A stretch of 64,000 nt of DNA. It comes from DATARN01 sp963851105. Lineage in GTDB: Bacteria; Actinomycetota; Acidimicrobiia; Acidimicrobiales; Palsa-688. Below are positions 46,201 through 54,968 of the stretch, in pieces (positions within the stretch are counted from its first letter, which is position 1; every line of letters begins with the position of its first letter). The position numbers and the translations under genes were made by a program. The DNA is taken from positions 1-64,000 of the forward strand of contig CAWKNP010000012.1 of assembly GCA_963851105.1 (NCBI GenBank), given 5' to 3'. A model generated the notes under the pieces. That model saw nothing but the letters and a program-made list of their open reading frames with translations. It did no database searches and was not told the origin of the DNA.

Positions 46201-46475
46201 TTTTCCGGGCCACGTCGTTCCACAACGCCATCGAGGTGCTGCGGCGCATCGCCACCCTCGGCGGCCACCACCAGCCCTTCAACTGGAAAGTCGCGGCCGT
46301 CGTCGTGGGAGCACTCGCCATCCAGCTCGGCCCCCGGGGCGTCGGCGCCCGCCTTCAGATCATCTTCGCCCGGAGCCCGTTGTGGTGCCAGGTGGTCGCG
46401 GTGGCCGCGGTGTTGACGGCCATTGACCTGCTCGGCCCGGCCGGGATCGCCCCGTTCATCTACTTCCGCTTCTGA
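43213..46475 (+). CDS. MBOAT-family membrane O-acyltransferase with about 600-residue low-complexity insert, apparent frameshift
   Basis: Membrane-bound O-acyltransferase of the AlgI/DltB type. The N-terminal part is normal (FPTLSFAAFFAVVLPVSWIL, FKYIGFLSL, the GISFFTFQALSYVID core, NSPYAAASLQDFWRRWHMTLSRWLRDYLYIPLGG, catalytic His in GGLWHGAAWTF) up to about 44290. The last transmembrane part (VGRLITFHVVCLAWIFFRA ... IAPFIYFRF) lies at 46140-46475 in a different frame. Between them are about 1.85 kb of Pro/Ala/Gly-rich coding sequence with tandem repeats. The recurring RLRLPVLSPGRG motif from 45290 on is kept only in the second frame, so the shift falls between about 44290 and 44830. It is paired with the SGNH hydrolase gene 8 bp downstream and may acylate a surface polymer. 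Confidence 0.8.
44449..44774. repeat. Degenerate 57-bp tandem repeats in the acyltransferase insert
   Basis: The word CCGGGAGCGG recurs at 44584 and 44641, and CCGGGAATGG at 44698, each 57 bases apart; an earlier related unit starts at 44449. Each unit encodes a variant of GALVGALTGSGAPGARTSP in one frame, or Pro/Ser/Ala in the other. Indels here could explain the frame change. Confidence 0.7.
45588..45821. repeat. Three tandem 78-bp repeats
   Basis: Units start at 45588, 45666 and 45744 and differ at only a few positions (for example GCGCC to GCGTC in the third). Each encodes 26 residues, beginning HAAPPDNAPPGIGQAAPPEG, in the frame that continues to the acyltransferase end. The high identity of the copies points to recent expansion. 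Confidence 0.85.
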
Positions 46476-46482
46476 TGCCCCG

Positions 46483-47496
46483 ATGACGGCACGACGCCCG
46501 CGTCATGAAGTGGAGGGCCGCCGAACGGTGTCGGCCGCCCGCGCCATCGCCGTCTCCCTCCTCGGCATGTTGATCGCCGCCATGTTGAACGCTGACTCGA
46601 TGGTTGCGACCATCGAGGGTCAGTCGTTCGGCACCTCCCGTTCAGTCAGCCTGGCTCTCGCCAGGCCGGTGCGCAGCATCAGCCACTGGACGGGACTGAA
46701 CCTCCCGAGGAAGCTGATCGACGACACCGTAAGCCCGCACCATTCTGTTCCCGTGGCGGTGACGCTTCCCCGGCGTGGCGCGCCAACCACCACACCGGCC
46801 GACGCCGGGCCGGTTGCGTCGACCACCACGACCCTCCCGCCCCGGCGAATGCCAACCGCGGCCCAGCCACTCAAAGTCTGGCTGGCCGGCGATTCGCTGA
46901 TGGGGACCGTCGCAGAATCCTTCGCCGAGAAGGCAGGAGGCAACGCCCTCCTCCAAGCCGGCCAGGAGTTCCGTATCGGCACCGGCCTGGCCCGACCCGA
47001 CGTCTACGACTGGCCGGGCGCCATCAGCCACGAAGCGGCCACTGCCAACCCCGACGTGATGATCCTGGTGTTCGGGGCGAACGACGACCAGGACATGAGT
47101 GTGAACGGGCATCGTGTCTCTCTGCAGAGCGCGGAATGGCAACAGGAGTACAGCCGCCGCGTCAACCAGATCCTCGATGTCGCGGCCAACGGAGTCCGTC
47201 AGGTCATCTGGCTTGGCCTGCCGGCGGTGCGTCGGCCCCGCCTCAACCAGACGAAAGACCTCATCAACGCCGCGGTCAAGGCAGCCGCGGCCGAACATCC
47301 CAATGTCACCTATCTCGATCTGGGACCGCTCATCGACGGGCCCGGCAACAGCTTCGCCACCTACCTGACCAACTCCAGTGGCAAGGCCGTCACGGTCCGG
47401 GAGTCCGACGGCATTCACATCACCAAGGCGGGCGCCGACCTGGTGACACCCACCATCCTGGCTGACATCAACCAGCTCTGGCACCTGCCCCACTGA
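46483..47496 (+). CDS. SGNH/GDSL hydrolase-like protein (DUF459 type)
   Basis: 337 residues from ATG 46483. An N-terminal membrane or signal helix (AVSLLGMLIAAMLNADSMVA) is followed by a Pro/Thr linker. The SGNH domain has block I VWLAGDSLMGTVAES (Ser), NPDVMILVFGANDDQ (block III with Asn) and the final DGIHITKAGADLV (Asp and His). Such proteins deacylate or transfer acyl groups to surface glycans and are the usual partner of an MBOAT protein, as with the gene 8 bp upstream. The active site would face outside. Confidence 0.88.
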   Translation: MTARRPRHEVEGRRTVSAARAIAVSLLGMLIAAMLNADSMVATIEGQSFGTSRSVSLALARPVRSISHWTGLNLPRKLIDDTVSPHHSVPVAVTLPRRGAPTTTPADAGPVASTTTTLPPRRMPTAAQPLKVWLAGDSLMGTVAESFAEKAGGNALLQAGQEFRIGTGLARPDVYDWPGAISHEAATANPDVMILVFGANDDQDMSVNGHRVSLQSAEWQQEYSRRVNQILDVAANGVRQVIWLGLPAVRRPRLNQTKDLINAAVKAAAAEHPNVTYLDLGPLIDGPGNSFATYLTNSSGKAVTVRESDGIHITKAGADLVTPTILADINQLWHLPH

Positions 47497-47503
47497 CTCG
47501 GCG

Positions 47504-48790
47504 CTAGTGCTCGGGGGCGACGACGATCGTCGCGGGGAAACCGAGGTCGAGCACAGGCGTGTTGATGTCCTCGAGTTCCCGGCCGCGGGTTTCCGGGAAG
47601 AACCGAGCCACGATCACGATCACGCCAATAGGGCCGAGGATGAGGACGGCCACCACGTCGGGCAGGTTGCCGAAGACCCGCAGCAAGATGCCGCCGAGGG
47701 CCAGGCTCATGACCTCGCCGATCACGAGGGCGACGGACACCGCGGCGCCGCCGAAGGCCCGCATCGGGGTGGTGAACAACTCCGACGTGAACGCCCCAAG
47801 CGCCGGCCGGGCGCCGAGACTGCCGCTGAGGGTCAAGGCGATGGCGCCGCCGAACTCGATCGGTGTCCGGGCCACGAAGAAGAACAGCAGGGCCCCGATC
47901 ACCGCCAGAGCTGCGAAGGAACAACCGACCACTTTTCTCCCGTAATGGTCGGACATTGGTCCCGCGGCCAACTGGACAAAGATCGCAGGCATACCACCGA
48001 TGGTGACCAACCAGCCAACTGTCGCGGGCGTCAGGTGACGTTGCGTCTGCAGGAAGTCCGGAGCCAGCGCCACCGCGTGGGTGGTCAGCGCCCCGAGGAC
48101 CGCGGTCGCCCACAACAGCATGAGCCAGCGGCGGTTGGGCGGCTGCAGGATCTGGCGCCATCGCTCCACCAGCAGGCCTTGGCGTTTGGCCTCGACGAAG
48201 CGCCGGCTCTCCGGTAGGCGCCGGCGCAGCACGGCGAGACCGAGCAGGGGGGGTGCGGCCAGCGCGTAGAGCCACCGCCACGACAGCCCCACGGGGCCGT
48301 ACAGGATCGAGCTGGTCCCGACGCCGAGGGCCGCCATGGTGGCCAGCCAGCCGAAGCCGAGTCCGCGCGACGACGCCGGCAGTTCCTCGGCCACCATGGT
48401 CCACGCCACCGCCTGCTCGGCGCCGAGGAAGCCGCGGGCGAAGAACTGGCAGGCCGCGAAGACCGCGATGCTCGGGGCGAGGGCGGTGAAGCCGGTGGCG
48501 ACCGAGTAGCCGAGCACCGACACGAGCAGGACGGTGCGCCGACCCCGCCGGTCCGCCTGGCGGGTGAGGAGGATGGCGGGCAGGGCACCGAGATAGAGGA
48601 CGCCCAGCCACAGCGATGCTCCCGACTGCGTGAGCCCGAACGAAGCGCGGATCTGTTTGAGGGCCACCGAGACCAGGTTGAGGTCGTAGCCCTGGAAGAA
48701 CGACGCCCCCCCGAGCAGGGTCAACAGGAACCAGTGGTGCCGGTCGAGCCGACCCGCCGTGGCCCGAATTGTTTGCACGCTGCCGAGCAT
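47504..48790 (-). CDS. MFS transporter
   Basis: 428 residues with twelve predicted helices. The first-loop motif is present (RQADRRGRRTVLLVSVLG, the RXXXRR loop between helices 2 and 3) and again in the second half (GPMSDHYGRKVVGCSF). The end contains the sugar-porter-like PETRGRELEDI. Substrate cannot be told; PETRGRxLE is common in the metabolite/sugar porter branch. It ends 7 bp from the SGNH gene stop (convergent). Confidence 0.9.
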   Translation of the reverse strand: MLGSVQTIRATAGRLDRHHWFLLTLLGGASFFQGYDLNLVSVALKQIRASFGLTQSGASLWLGVLYLGALPAILLTRQADRRGRRTVLLVSVLGYSVATGFTALAPSIAVFAACQFFARGFLGAEQAVAWTMVAEELPASSRGLGFGWLATMAALGVGTSSILYGPVGLSWRWLYALAAPPLLGLAVLRRRLPESRRFVEAKRQGLLVERWRQILQPPNRRWLMLLWATAVLGALTTHAVALAPDFLQTQRHLTPATVGWLVTIGGMPAIFVQLAAGPMSDHYGRKVVGCSFAALAVIGALLFFFVARTPIEFGGAIALTLSGSLGARPALGAFTSELFTTPMRAFGGAAVSVALVIGEVMSLALGGILLRVFGNLPDVVAVLILGPIGVIVIVARFFPETRGRELEDINTPVLDLGFPATIVVAPEH

Positions 48791-48843
48791 GGTCGAATTC
48801 CGGCGCCAAGAGTGACCGACCCCGCAGGGGTACGGTCAATCCG

Positions 48844-49683
48844 ATGGCCGTGGGAGACCAGAGCCAACCGGCGCCCGGGTGGTACCCCGATCCCGCCGGT
48901 CAGGTCGCGGTCCGCTGGTGGGACGGTCGCTCCTGGACCCCGGCCGTGGCCCCGTACCCACCGCCGGGTAGCGATCCGACGCCCGGCGCTGAGCGGCGCC
49001 TGTTTCCCGCTCACGCCGGGTGGCTCGGCGTAGCGGGCGTCCTCTTCGGACTGTTCGCCGGCGGGATCCTGCAGATTGTGGCCTCGGTCATCGTTCCCGG
49101 GAGCACAGCGGCGCAGATCCTGGTCGGCGAGCTGGGCCTATGGCTCGGGTTGGGGGCAACCTGCGTGGTGGCCAGCCACCGCTACGGGACGGCCTCGCTG
49201 AGCCGGGATTTCCAATGGCGGGTCCGGGTAGTCGATCTGGCCTACGGGCCCCTCGCGGCGGTGGCCTGCGTGGTAGTGGCCGGGTTGATCGGGGGCGCCT
49301 TCCAGGGCACCCGCTTCTCGGGAAGCAACACCGACATCATCACCAGCCAGCGGGGGAACACCGTCGGCGTCGCTGTTGTTACCGTAATTGCCGCCGTCGG
49401 AGCGCCGGTGTTCGAAGAGCTGTTCTTCCGGGGCTTTCTACGTACCAGTCTGGCCAGTCGTCTCGGCTCGGGAGCTATATGGGCGCAGGCCATACTCTTC
49501 GGATTCGCCCACTACCAGTTCGGCCTCGGGCTCGGGAACGTATCGGTTGTCACCGCGACCGCCGGCATCGGGGTGGTGCTCGGCTACACCGCCCATCTGA
49601 CCCGCCGACTGGGCGCGGGGACCATTGCCCACGGATTGTTCAACCTCTTTGTGACCCTTAGCATCATTGGAGTAATTCGATGA
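48844..49683 (+). CDS. CPBP-family intramembrane metalloprotease with DUF2510 domain
   Basis: 279 residues from ATG 48844. The N-terminal DUF2510 motif (PGWYPDPAGQVAVRWWDGRSWT) precedes about seven membrane helices. The CPBP/Abi motifs are FEELFFRGFL (EExxxR), HYQFG and AHGLFNLF. The known members are CaaX-type proteases or bacteriocin-immunity proteins; most bacterial ones are uncharacterised. Its TGA overlaps the ATG of the next gene (ATGA). Confidence 0.9.
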   Translation: MAVGDQSQPAPGWYPDPAGQVAVRWWDGRSWTPAVAPYPPPGSDPTPGAERRLFPAHAGWLGVAGVLFGLFAGGILQIVASVIVPGSTAAQILVGELGLWLGLGATCVVASHRYGTASLSRDFQWRVRVVDLAYGPLAAVACVVVAGLIGGAFQGTRFSGSNTDIITSQRGNTVGVAVVTVIAAVGAPVFEELFFRGFLRTSLASRLGSGAIWAQAILFGFAHYQFGLGLGNVSVVTATAGIGVVLGYTAHLTRRLGAGTIAHGLFNLFVTLSIIGVIR

Positions 49684-50414
49684 CCACCTCTACCCCGACC
49701 TCCTCGACCCGACCCCAGCCTCCGGAGTCGCATCACCGTGACATCCAGGGAGGCGCGGCGCGCGCCGCCGTCCTTGGCGTGAGCGACGGCCTGGTCACCA
49801 ACGTCTCGCTCATCTTGGGCATCGCAGGCGCCAACACCGCCCCAGGAACGGTTCGCCTCGCCGGCCTGGCGGGGATGTTGGCCGGCGCCTTCTCCATGGC
49901 GGCCGGCGAGTATGTGTCGATGAAGGCCCAGACCGAGCTGCTCGAACGGGAGCTCGAGATGGAACGACTCGAGTTGCACCGTTCCCCCGAGGCCGAGCAG
50001 GCGGAGCTGGCCCAGCTCTACGAATCCCGGGGCGTCGATCCCGACACCGCGGGCGAGCTGGCGTCGGAAATGATGCGCACGCCCGAGCTCGCGCTCGAGA
50101 CCCACGCCCGAGAGGAGCTGGGCGTCGACCCTACTTCCCTCGGAAACCCCTACCAGGCCGCAATCGCGTCGGCGGCCAGCTTCGGCGTGGGCGCGATCGT
50201 GCCGCTCATGCCTTGGTTCTTCATCAATGGCACCGGGGCCGTGTTCATCTCCGTGGTACTGGGGGCGGTGGCCGCAGTCATGATCGGCTCCGCCCTGGCC
50301 CGCTACACCGGACGTTCGTGGGTGCGCAGCGCGGCGCGGCAGCTCTTCGTCACCGTCGCAGCCGCCGGCGTCACCTACGGTCTCGGCGCGTTAGTGGGGA
50401 CCAGCATCAGCTAG
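49680..50414 (+). CDS. VIT1/CCC1-family membrane protein
   Basis: 244 residues. The family opening is HHRDIQGGAARAAVLGVSDGLVTNVSLILGIAGA, followed by LAGMLAGAFSMAAGEYVSMKAQTEL. A cytoplasmic metal-binding helical region (HRSPEAEQAELAQLYESRGVDPDTAGELASEMMRTPELALETHAREELG) comes next, then three more membrane helices. VIT1 proteins transport iron or manganese. It is translationally coupled to the protease gene and ends just before the palindromic repeat copy B. Confidence 0.92.
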   Translation: MTTSTPTSSTRPQPPESHHRDIQGGAARAAVLGVSDGLVTNVSLILGIAGANTAPGTVRLAGLAGMLAGAFSMAAGEYVSMKAQTELLERELEMERLELHRSPEAEQAELAQLYESRGVDPDTAGELASEMMRTPELALETHAREELGVDPTSLGNPYQAAIASAASFGVGAIVPLMPWFFINGTGAVFISVVLGAVAAVMIGSALARYTGRSWVRSAARQLFVTVAAAGVTYGLGALVGTSIS

Positions 50415-50430
50415 CGCTGCCCGCCCCAAC

Positions 50431-50478
50431 CCAATGTGCTGTGAAACGACGTAATACCGTCGTTTCGCAGCACTTTGG
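50431..50478. repeat. 48-bp dispersed palindromic repeat, copy B
   Basis: It differs from copy A (29636-29683) at three positions. One change (A to G) extends the inner stem to GAAACGAC / GTCGTTTC, keeping the fold; the outer arms are CCAATGTGCTG / CAGCACTTTGG with one mismatch. It lies between two convergent genes, where it may also act as a terminator. Confidence 0.85.
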
Positions 50479-50482
50479 CTCG

Positions 50483-51637
50483 CTAGGCCCTCCCGGGAGG
50501 CCGCTCCCCCGGAGGAGGCGTGGCCGCCGGCGGCGCCTCCCCGGACCCCGCAGCCGCAGCTTCCGAGGCCTCCCCGGGCCCCCCCGGCGCAGCCGCGGCC
50601 TCCCCGGGCGCAGCAGCCGCCGCCGCCGCAGCCGCCGCCGCTGCTTCCACGGGCGCCCCAGCCGCACCCGCAGCCGCAGTGTCCTCGGGGTCGCCGGCGC
50701 CGGCGCCGCCCGCACTGGGGACCCACGCCACTTCCTCGCGCCGGAGGCGCTCGATGATGCGCCCCCGCAAGGCCCGGGCAATGGCGGCGTTGTTGCCCAC
50801 CGCCGACTTGGCCACGATGCGGATGGTGACGCCGTCGGCCGCGACACCCTGGACCCCGAGCACCGCCGGCGGCTCGAGGATCTTGCCCTCCCATTCCGGG
50901 TCTCGGGCAAACGCCGCCCCCTCCTCCGCCGCCAGTGCCTGGACCCGGTCGAGGTCGGTGCCCGGGGGGACGACGACGTCGACGATCGCCTGGCTGAAGC
51001 CCTCGGAGCTGTTGCCGACCTTGCGGATCTCGCCGTTGGCGATGTACCAGACGGTCCCGTCGACCGCCCGCACCCGGGTGGTGCGCAGGTTGAGCCCCTC
51101 CACGGTGCCATTGACGTCGTTGGTCGTGATGGTGTCGCCCACGCCGTACTGGTCCTCGATCACGATGAGGAGGCCCGAGAGGAAGTCCTTGACCAGCGAC
51201 TGGGCACCGAAGCCGACAGCCGCGCCGATGACCGTGGCGGTGGCCACGAAGGGCCCCAGGTTGATCCCGATGACCCCGAGGATCGTGAGGAAGGCGATCA
51301 CCCAGACGATCGTGCGGAAGACGTCGCCGAGCACCGTTGCGACGGTGCTCGCCCGCTCGGTGGCCCGCACCGACGTCAGGCGAGCCGGCGCCCGCAGTTG
51401 CAGCGCCCGGATCAGCCGTCGTACCGCTCGCGGCACCAATCGGGTGACGAGCCAGGCGCTGAACACCACCACGACGATGCGGAACGGCCCCACCGACAGC
51501 GCCTGGACGGTGTGGGCGGTGGTGTCGGACACACCGTGGTCGTGCAGGAACTGATAGATCGATCCGCCTGACGATGGGGCGGCGAGCAGCATCAGCGGAT
51601 GGTACCGGGTCCAATTCCTGAGTGGTTGGGTCGACAT
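50483..51637 (-). CDS. Small-conductance mechanosensitive channel (MscS family)
   Basis: 384 residues from ATG 51637. Three membrane helices lead to the pore helix GPFVATATVIGAAVGFGAQSLVKDFLSGLLIVIEDQYGVGD, which contains the family's Gly/Ala ridge. The beta domain VEGLNLRTTRVRAVDGTVWYIANGEIRKVGN and the cytoplasmic vestibule follow. The C-terminal 80 residues are Ala/Gly/Pro low complexity. It relieves osmotic downshock pressure at the inner membrane. Confidence 0.93.
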   Translation of the reverse strand: MSTQPLRNWTRYHPLMLLAAPSSGGSIYQFLHDHGVSDTTAHTVQALSVGPFRIVVVVFSAWLVTRLVPRAVRRLIRALQLRAPARLTSVRATERASTVATVLGDVFRTIVWVIAFLTILGVIGINLGPFVATATVIGAAVGFGAQSLVKDFLSGLLIVIEDQYGVGDTITTNDVNGTVEGLNLRTTRVRAVDGTVWYIANGEIRKVGNSSEGFSQAIVDVVVPPGTDLDRVQALAAEEGAAFARDPEWEGKILEPPAVLGVQGVAADGVTIRIVAKSAVGNNAAIARALRGRIIERLRREEVAWVPSAGGAGAGDPEDTAAAGAAGAPVEAAAAAAAAAAAAPGEAAAAPGGPGEASEAAAAGSGEAPPAATPPPGERPPGRA

Positions 51638-51707
51638 TTCACGGCGTCGCCTATAGGCTGGAAACCAAACAAGCAATCAGACGACCCTCTTGAGGAGGAA
51701 TCACCGA

Positions 51708-52343
51708 ATGGCAATTCAGCTCGGAGACGTAGCCCCCGACTTCACCACCGACACCACCGAGGGGACCATCGTGTTCCACGAATGGCTCGGCGACGGATGG
51801 GGCGTGCTCTTCTCCCACCCGAAGGACTTCACCCCGGTTTGCACCACCGAGCTCGGCGCGGTCGCCAAGCTGAGCGACGAGTTCGCCAAGCGCAACACCA
51901 AGGTCGTGGCCATCAGCGTCGACCCGCTCGAATCCCATCAGCGCTGGATCTCCGACATCAACGAGACCCAGGACACCAACGTCAACTTCCCGATCATCGC
52001 CGACCCGGACAAGAAGGTCGCCGACCTTTACGGGATGATCCACCCCAATGCCAGCGACACCGCAACCGTCCGCTCGGTCTTCATCATCGGCCCGGACAAG
52101 AAGGTCAAGCTGACCCTTACCTACCCCGCCAGCACGGGCCGCAACTTCCAGGAGCTGCTGCGGGTCCTCGACTCCCTGCAGCTCACCGCCGGCTACTCGG
52201 TCGCCACGCCGGCCGACTGGAAGAACGGGGAGGATGTCATCATCGTCCCCGCCGTCTCCGACGAGGCTGCCAAGGACAAGTTCCCCAAGGGCTGGGAGGC
52301 CAAGAAGCCCTACCTGCGCATCACGCCGCAGCCCAACCTGTAG
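51708..52343 (+). CDS. 1-Cys peroxiredoxin (Prx6 type)
   Basis: 211 residues from ATG 51708, with GAGGAGG upstream. The peroxidatic Cys45 lies in HPKDFTPVCTTELGA. The Prx6-type C-terminus is visible (NFQELLRVLDSLQLT, then ATPADWKNGEDVIIVPAVSDEAAKDKFPKGWEAKKPYLR). It reduces hydrogen and organic peroxides in the cytoplasm; no resolving Cys is present. It stands in its own unit and is followed by a strong hairpin. Confidence 0.96.
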   Translation: MAIQLGDVAPDFTTDTTEGTIVFHEWLGDGWGVLFSHPKDFTPVCTTELGAVAKLSDEFAKRNTKVVAISVDPLESHQRWISDINETQDTNVNFPIIADPDKKVADLYGMIHPNASDTATVRSVFIIGPDKKVKLTLTYPASTGRNFQELLRVLDSLQLTAGYSVATPADWKNGEDVIIVPAVSDEAAKDKFPKGWEAKKPYLRITPQPNL

Positions 52344-52364
52344 TCACACCGCCGTCGTATCGTC

Positions 52365-52395
52365 AAGGGGGCCGGTCCGAGAGGGCCGGCCCCTT
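52365..52395. terminator. Intrinsic-type hairpin after peroxiredoxin
   Basis: AAGGGGGCCGG-tccgagaggg-CCGGCCCCTT forms a 10-bp GC-rich stem ending in TT, 21 bp after the stop. It also lies 23 bp before the next start codon, so it separates the two units. Confidence 0.75.
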
Positions 52396-52417
52396 ACACG
52401 TTCCCGAGGAGGGCTCC

Positions 52418-53617
52418 ATGCCGAGCGCGGTAATTGTCGATGCGGTCCGTACCGCCGGCGGCAAGCGCAACGGGAAGCTGTCCGGTTGGCATCCCGCCGA
52501 CCTGGCCGCCGAGACCCTGAAAGCGCTGGTCGAGCGCAACGACCTCGACCCTGCCCTCATCGACGACGTGATCATGGGCTGCGTCATGCAGATCGGGGCT
52601 CAGGGCGTCAACGTGGCCCGCAACGCGGTGCTGGCCGCGGGCTTCCCCGAGTCGGTGCCCGCCACGACGATCGACCGGCAGTGCGGGTCGTCGCAACAGA
52701 GCGTCCATTTCGCCGCCCAGGGAGTCATGGCCGGCGCCTACGACATCGTGATCGCGGCGGGCGTCGAGGTCATGAGCCTGGTCCCCATGGGGGCGACCAT
52801 GTTCGCGCCCGGCACCGGCATCCCCTTCGGGCCCAAGATGATGGCCCGCTACGAGGCCGTTGGCGGCCTCGTGCCCCAGGGAATCTCGGCCGAGCTGATG
52901 GCCGACAAGTGGGATCTGACCCGCGCCGACCTCGACGCCTACAGCGCCCGCAGCCATCAGCGGGCGCAGGCGGCGACCATCGAGGGGCGCTTCGAACGCG
53001 AGATCATCCCGGTGGCGGTCAAGGCCCGGGACAAAGAGACCGGCCAGGTCATCGAACCCGACGCCATGCTGGCCCGCGACGAGGGCATCCGTCCCGACAC
53101 GACCGTCGAGACGCTGGCCAACCTGCGGGCCGCCTTCAAGCCCGACGGGGGCAAGGTGACTGCGGGCAACTCCTCGCAGATCACCGACGGCGCCTCGGCG
53201 GCGCTCATCATGAGCGAGGAGCGCGCCGCCGCCGGTGGCTACACGCCGCGGGCCCGCTTCCACAGCTTCGCCCTGGCCGGCGCCGACCCGATCCTGATGC
53301 TCACCGCGCCCATCCCGGCCACAACGAGCGTGCTCGAGCGGGGGAAACTGCGTCTTGACGACATCGACCTGGTCGAGATCAACGAGGCGTTTGCGTCGGT
53401 GGTCTTGGCCTGGGAAAAGGAGCATCACCCCGACATGTCCCGGGTGAACGTGAACGGCGGCGCCATCGCCCTCGGCCATCCGCTGGGAGCGTCGGGAACC
53501 AAATTGCTGGCAACGCTGCTGAACGAGTTGGAGCGCCGCGGTGGCCGTTATGGCCTGCAGACCATGTGCGAGGGCGGCGGGCTGGCCAACGCCATGATCA
53601 TCGAGCGCCTCGGCTGA
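52418..53617 (+). CDS. Thiolase (acetyl-CoA acyltransferase)
   Basis: 399 residues from ATG 52418, with GAGGAGGG upstream. The acyl-enzyme Cys89 is in IDRQCGSSQQS, the general base His in NVNGGAIALGHPLGASGTK, and the second Cys in LQTMCEGGGLANAM. The early GxxxDxVMGxVxQxGxQGxNxxR pattern and the full length fit a type I/II thiolase. It catalyses the reversible Claisen condensation or cleavage of acyl-CoA; beta-oxidation or acetoacetyl-CoA formation cannot be separated. No other fatty-acid genes are adjacent. Confidence 0.95.
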   Translation: MPSAVIVDAVRTAGGKRNGKLSGWHPADLAAETLKALVERNDLDPALIDDVIMGCVMQIGAQGVNVARNAVLAAGFPESVPATTIDRQCGSSQQSVHFAAQGVMAGAYDIVIAAGVEVMSLVPMGATMFAPGTGIPFGPKMMARYEAVGGLVPQGISAELMADKWDLTRADLDAYSARSHQRAQAATIEGRFEREIIPVAVKARDKETGQVIEPDAMLARDEGIRPDTTVETLANLRAAFKPDGGKVTAGNSSQITDGASAALIMSEERAAAGGYTPRARFHSFALAGADPILMLTAPIPATTSVLERGKLRLDDIDLVEINEAFASVVLAWEKEHHPDMSRVNVNGGAIALGHPLGASGTKLLATLLNELERRGGRYGLQTMCEGGGLANAMIIERLG

Positions 53618-53658
53618 CGGTCCGCCTGGGTTGCCCACGGCCGTAGCCTGGTACTGGA

Positions 53659-53907
53659 ATGGTGCTCAAGGTCCTGGTCGCGGTGGTGGCATTTGTGGTC
53701 ATCATCAAGGTTGGCGTGTTCTTCCTTCGGGCCCTGGCCACCCCGATACCGGTGCCCGATCCGGGCGAGCTACGAAAGGTCAACCTGAGGTACGAGTGCA
53801 CCATCTGCGGGGCGCAGGTCAAGATGACCAAAGCGGGTGAGGACCTGCCGCCGCCGCCGCGTCACTGCCTCGAGGACATGGAACTGAAGGCCCCTGCCAT
53901 CGAGTAG
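53659..53907 (+). CDS. Small membrane-anchored zinc-ribbon-like protein
   Basis: 82 residues. A single N-terminal membrane helix (VLVAVVAFVVIIKVGVFFL) is followed by a short domain with CTICG and RHCLEDM, which could bind one metal ion by three Cys and a His. It is conserved-looking and placed upstream of the crgA/trpG block. Its function is unknown. Confidence 0.65.
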   Translation: MVLKVLVAVVAFVVIIKVGVFFLRALATPIPVPDPGELRKVNLRYECTICGAQVKMTKAGEDLPPPPRHCLEDMELKAPAIE

Positions 53908-53977
53908 TGGGGTTGTCCCCAGATTGGGGAAAACCTGGGGAGGGTAACACGCCTGTAACTTTGCGCTTACCTGGGTG

Positions 53978-54298
53978 TTACCGGTAGCGAGTGGCGGTAA
54001 TGAAGCCGCAGGTGATCAATCCGAGCCCGACGAAGAGATAGGCGTTCTTGGCGCCCCCGGGCAACAGGCCCAGGTAATTGCACACGATGGTCAACATCCC
54101 GAGGACGAGGAACGCGAGCAGGAGGACGGGCACCCACTTCGGGCTTTCCTTGTAGTACTTCGGGGTGGGCGGGGTGTACCGGCCCGATACCGGTGCGGGA
54201 GCGCCACTCTTCGCCACCGGCCTGTTGCCCCCTTTGGGGGTCACCCGGCCGCCCTTCGGCGTCGCCCGTCCCGGGGCGGTCTTGGTCCGTCTCGCCAT
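53978..54298 (-). CDS. crgA: Cell division protein CrgA
   Basis: 106 residues from ATG 54298. A Lys/Pro/Gly-rich N-terminal tail (ARRTKTAPGRATPKGGRV) is followed by the CrgA core PTPKYYKESPKWVPVLLLAFLVLGMLTIVCNYLG and a second helix NAYLFVGLGLITCGFITATRYR, which match the family layout of two membrane helices. CrgA is an actinobacterial divisome-assembly factor that interacts with FtsZ, FtsQ and PBPs. It is divergent from trpG/pabA, with 67 bp between the starts, as in mycobacteria. An 8-bp inverted repeat GGTAACAC/GTGTTACC (53943-53982) spans its end. Confidence 0.9.
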   Translation of the reverse strand: MARRTKTAPGRATPKGGRVTPKGGNRPVAKSGAPAPVSGRYTPPTPKYYKESPKWVPVLLLAFLVLGMLTIVCNYLGLLPGGAKNAYLFVGLGLITCGFITATRYR

Positions 54299-54365
54299 AC
54301 GCCCGAGGATAGCCCTGACCCAAACTCGCCTGCGGGCGGGGACGCCGCCACCTACGCTGCGAACC

Positions 54366-54968
54366 GTGTCCGCCCGGATCCTCGTCGTCGACAACTACGA
54401 CAGTTTCGTCTACAACCTCGTGCAGTACCTGGGCGAGCTGGGCGCCGATCCGATCGTGTTCCGCCATGACGCCATCGACGCCGACGGCGTCGCCGCCATG
54501 ACGCCGGCGGGAGTCCTCATCTCGCCGGGCCCTGGACGCCCGGAGGATGCCGGCGCCAGCAACGACGTGATCCTGGCGCTGGGCACCGCCGGTGTGCCGG
54601 TGCTCGGGGTTTGCCTCGGCCACCAGTGCATCGGCCAGATCTTCGGCGGTCGGGTTGTCCGGGCGAGGGCGGTCATGCATGGCAAGACCTCGCTCGTGCA
54701 TCACAACGGCCAGGGCGTCCTGGCCGGCCTACCCGATCCCTTCCGGGCCACGCGGTACCACTCGCTGGTGGTCGACGCGGCGTCGGTGCCCCCCACCCTC
54801 GAGGTCACGGCGTGGACCGACGACGGCACCGTCATGGGCCTGCGCCACCGCGAGCTACCGATCGAAGGGGTGCAGTTCCACCCCGAGTCGATCCTCACCG
54901 ACGAGGGCCACCGCCTGTTGGCCAACTGGCTGGCGCGCTGCGGCGCCGAGGTGCCTGCCGCCGGCTAA
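54366..54968 (+). CDS. trpG: Glutamine amidotransferase subunit (anthranilate or aminodeoxychorismate synthase component II)
   Basis: 200 residues from GTG 54366. The class I glutamine amidotransferase has RILVVDNYDSFVYNLVQYLGELG, the oxyanion loop ISPGPGRPEDAG, catalytic Cys in GVCLGHQCIGQ and His/Glu in GVQFHPESILT. It supplies ammonia to the partner chorismate enzyme; TrpG and PabA cannot be separated from sequence alone, and one protein may serve both. The TAA at 54966-54968 overlaps the stop of convergent pknB by 3 bases. Confidence 0.9.
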   Translation: MSARILVVDNYDSFVYNLVQYLGELGADPIVFRHDAIDADGVAAMTPAGVLISPGPGRPEDAGASNDVILALGTAGVPVLGVCLGHQCIGQIFGGRVVRARAVMHGKTSLVHHNGQGVLAGLPDPFRATRYHSLVVDAASVPPTLEVTAWTDDGTVMGLRHRELPIEGVQFHPESILTDEGHRLLANWLARCGAEVPAAG

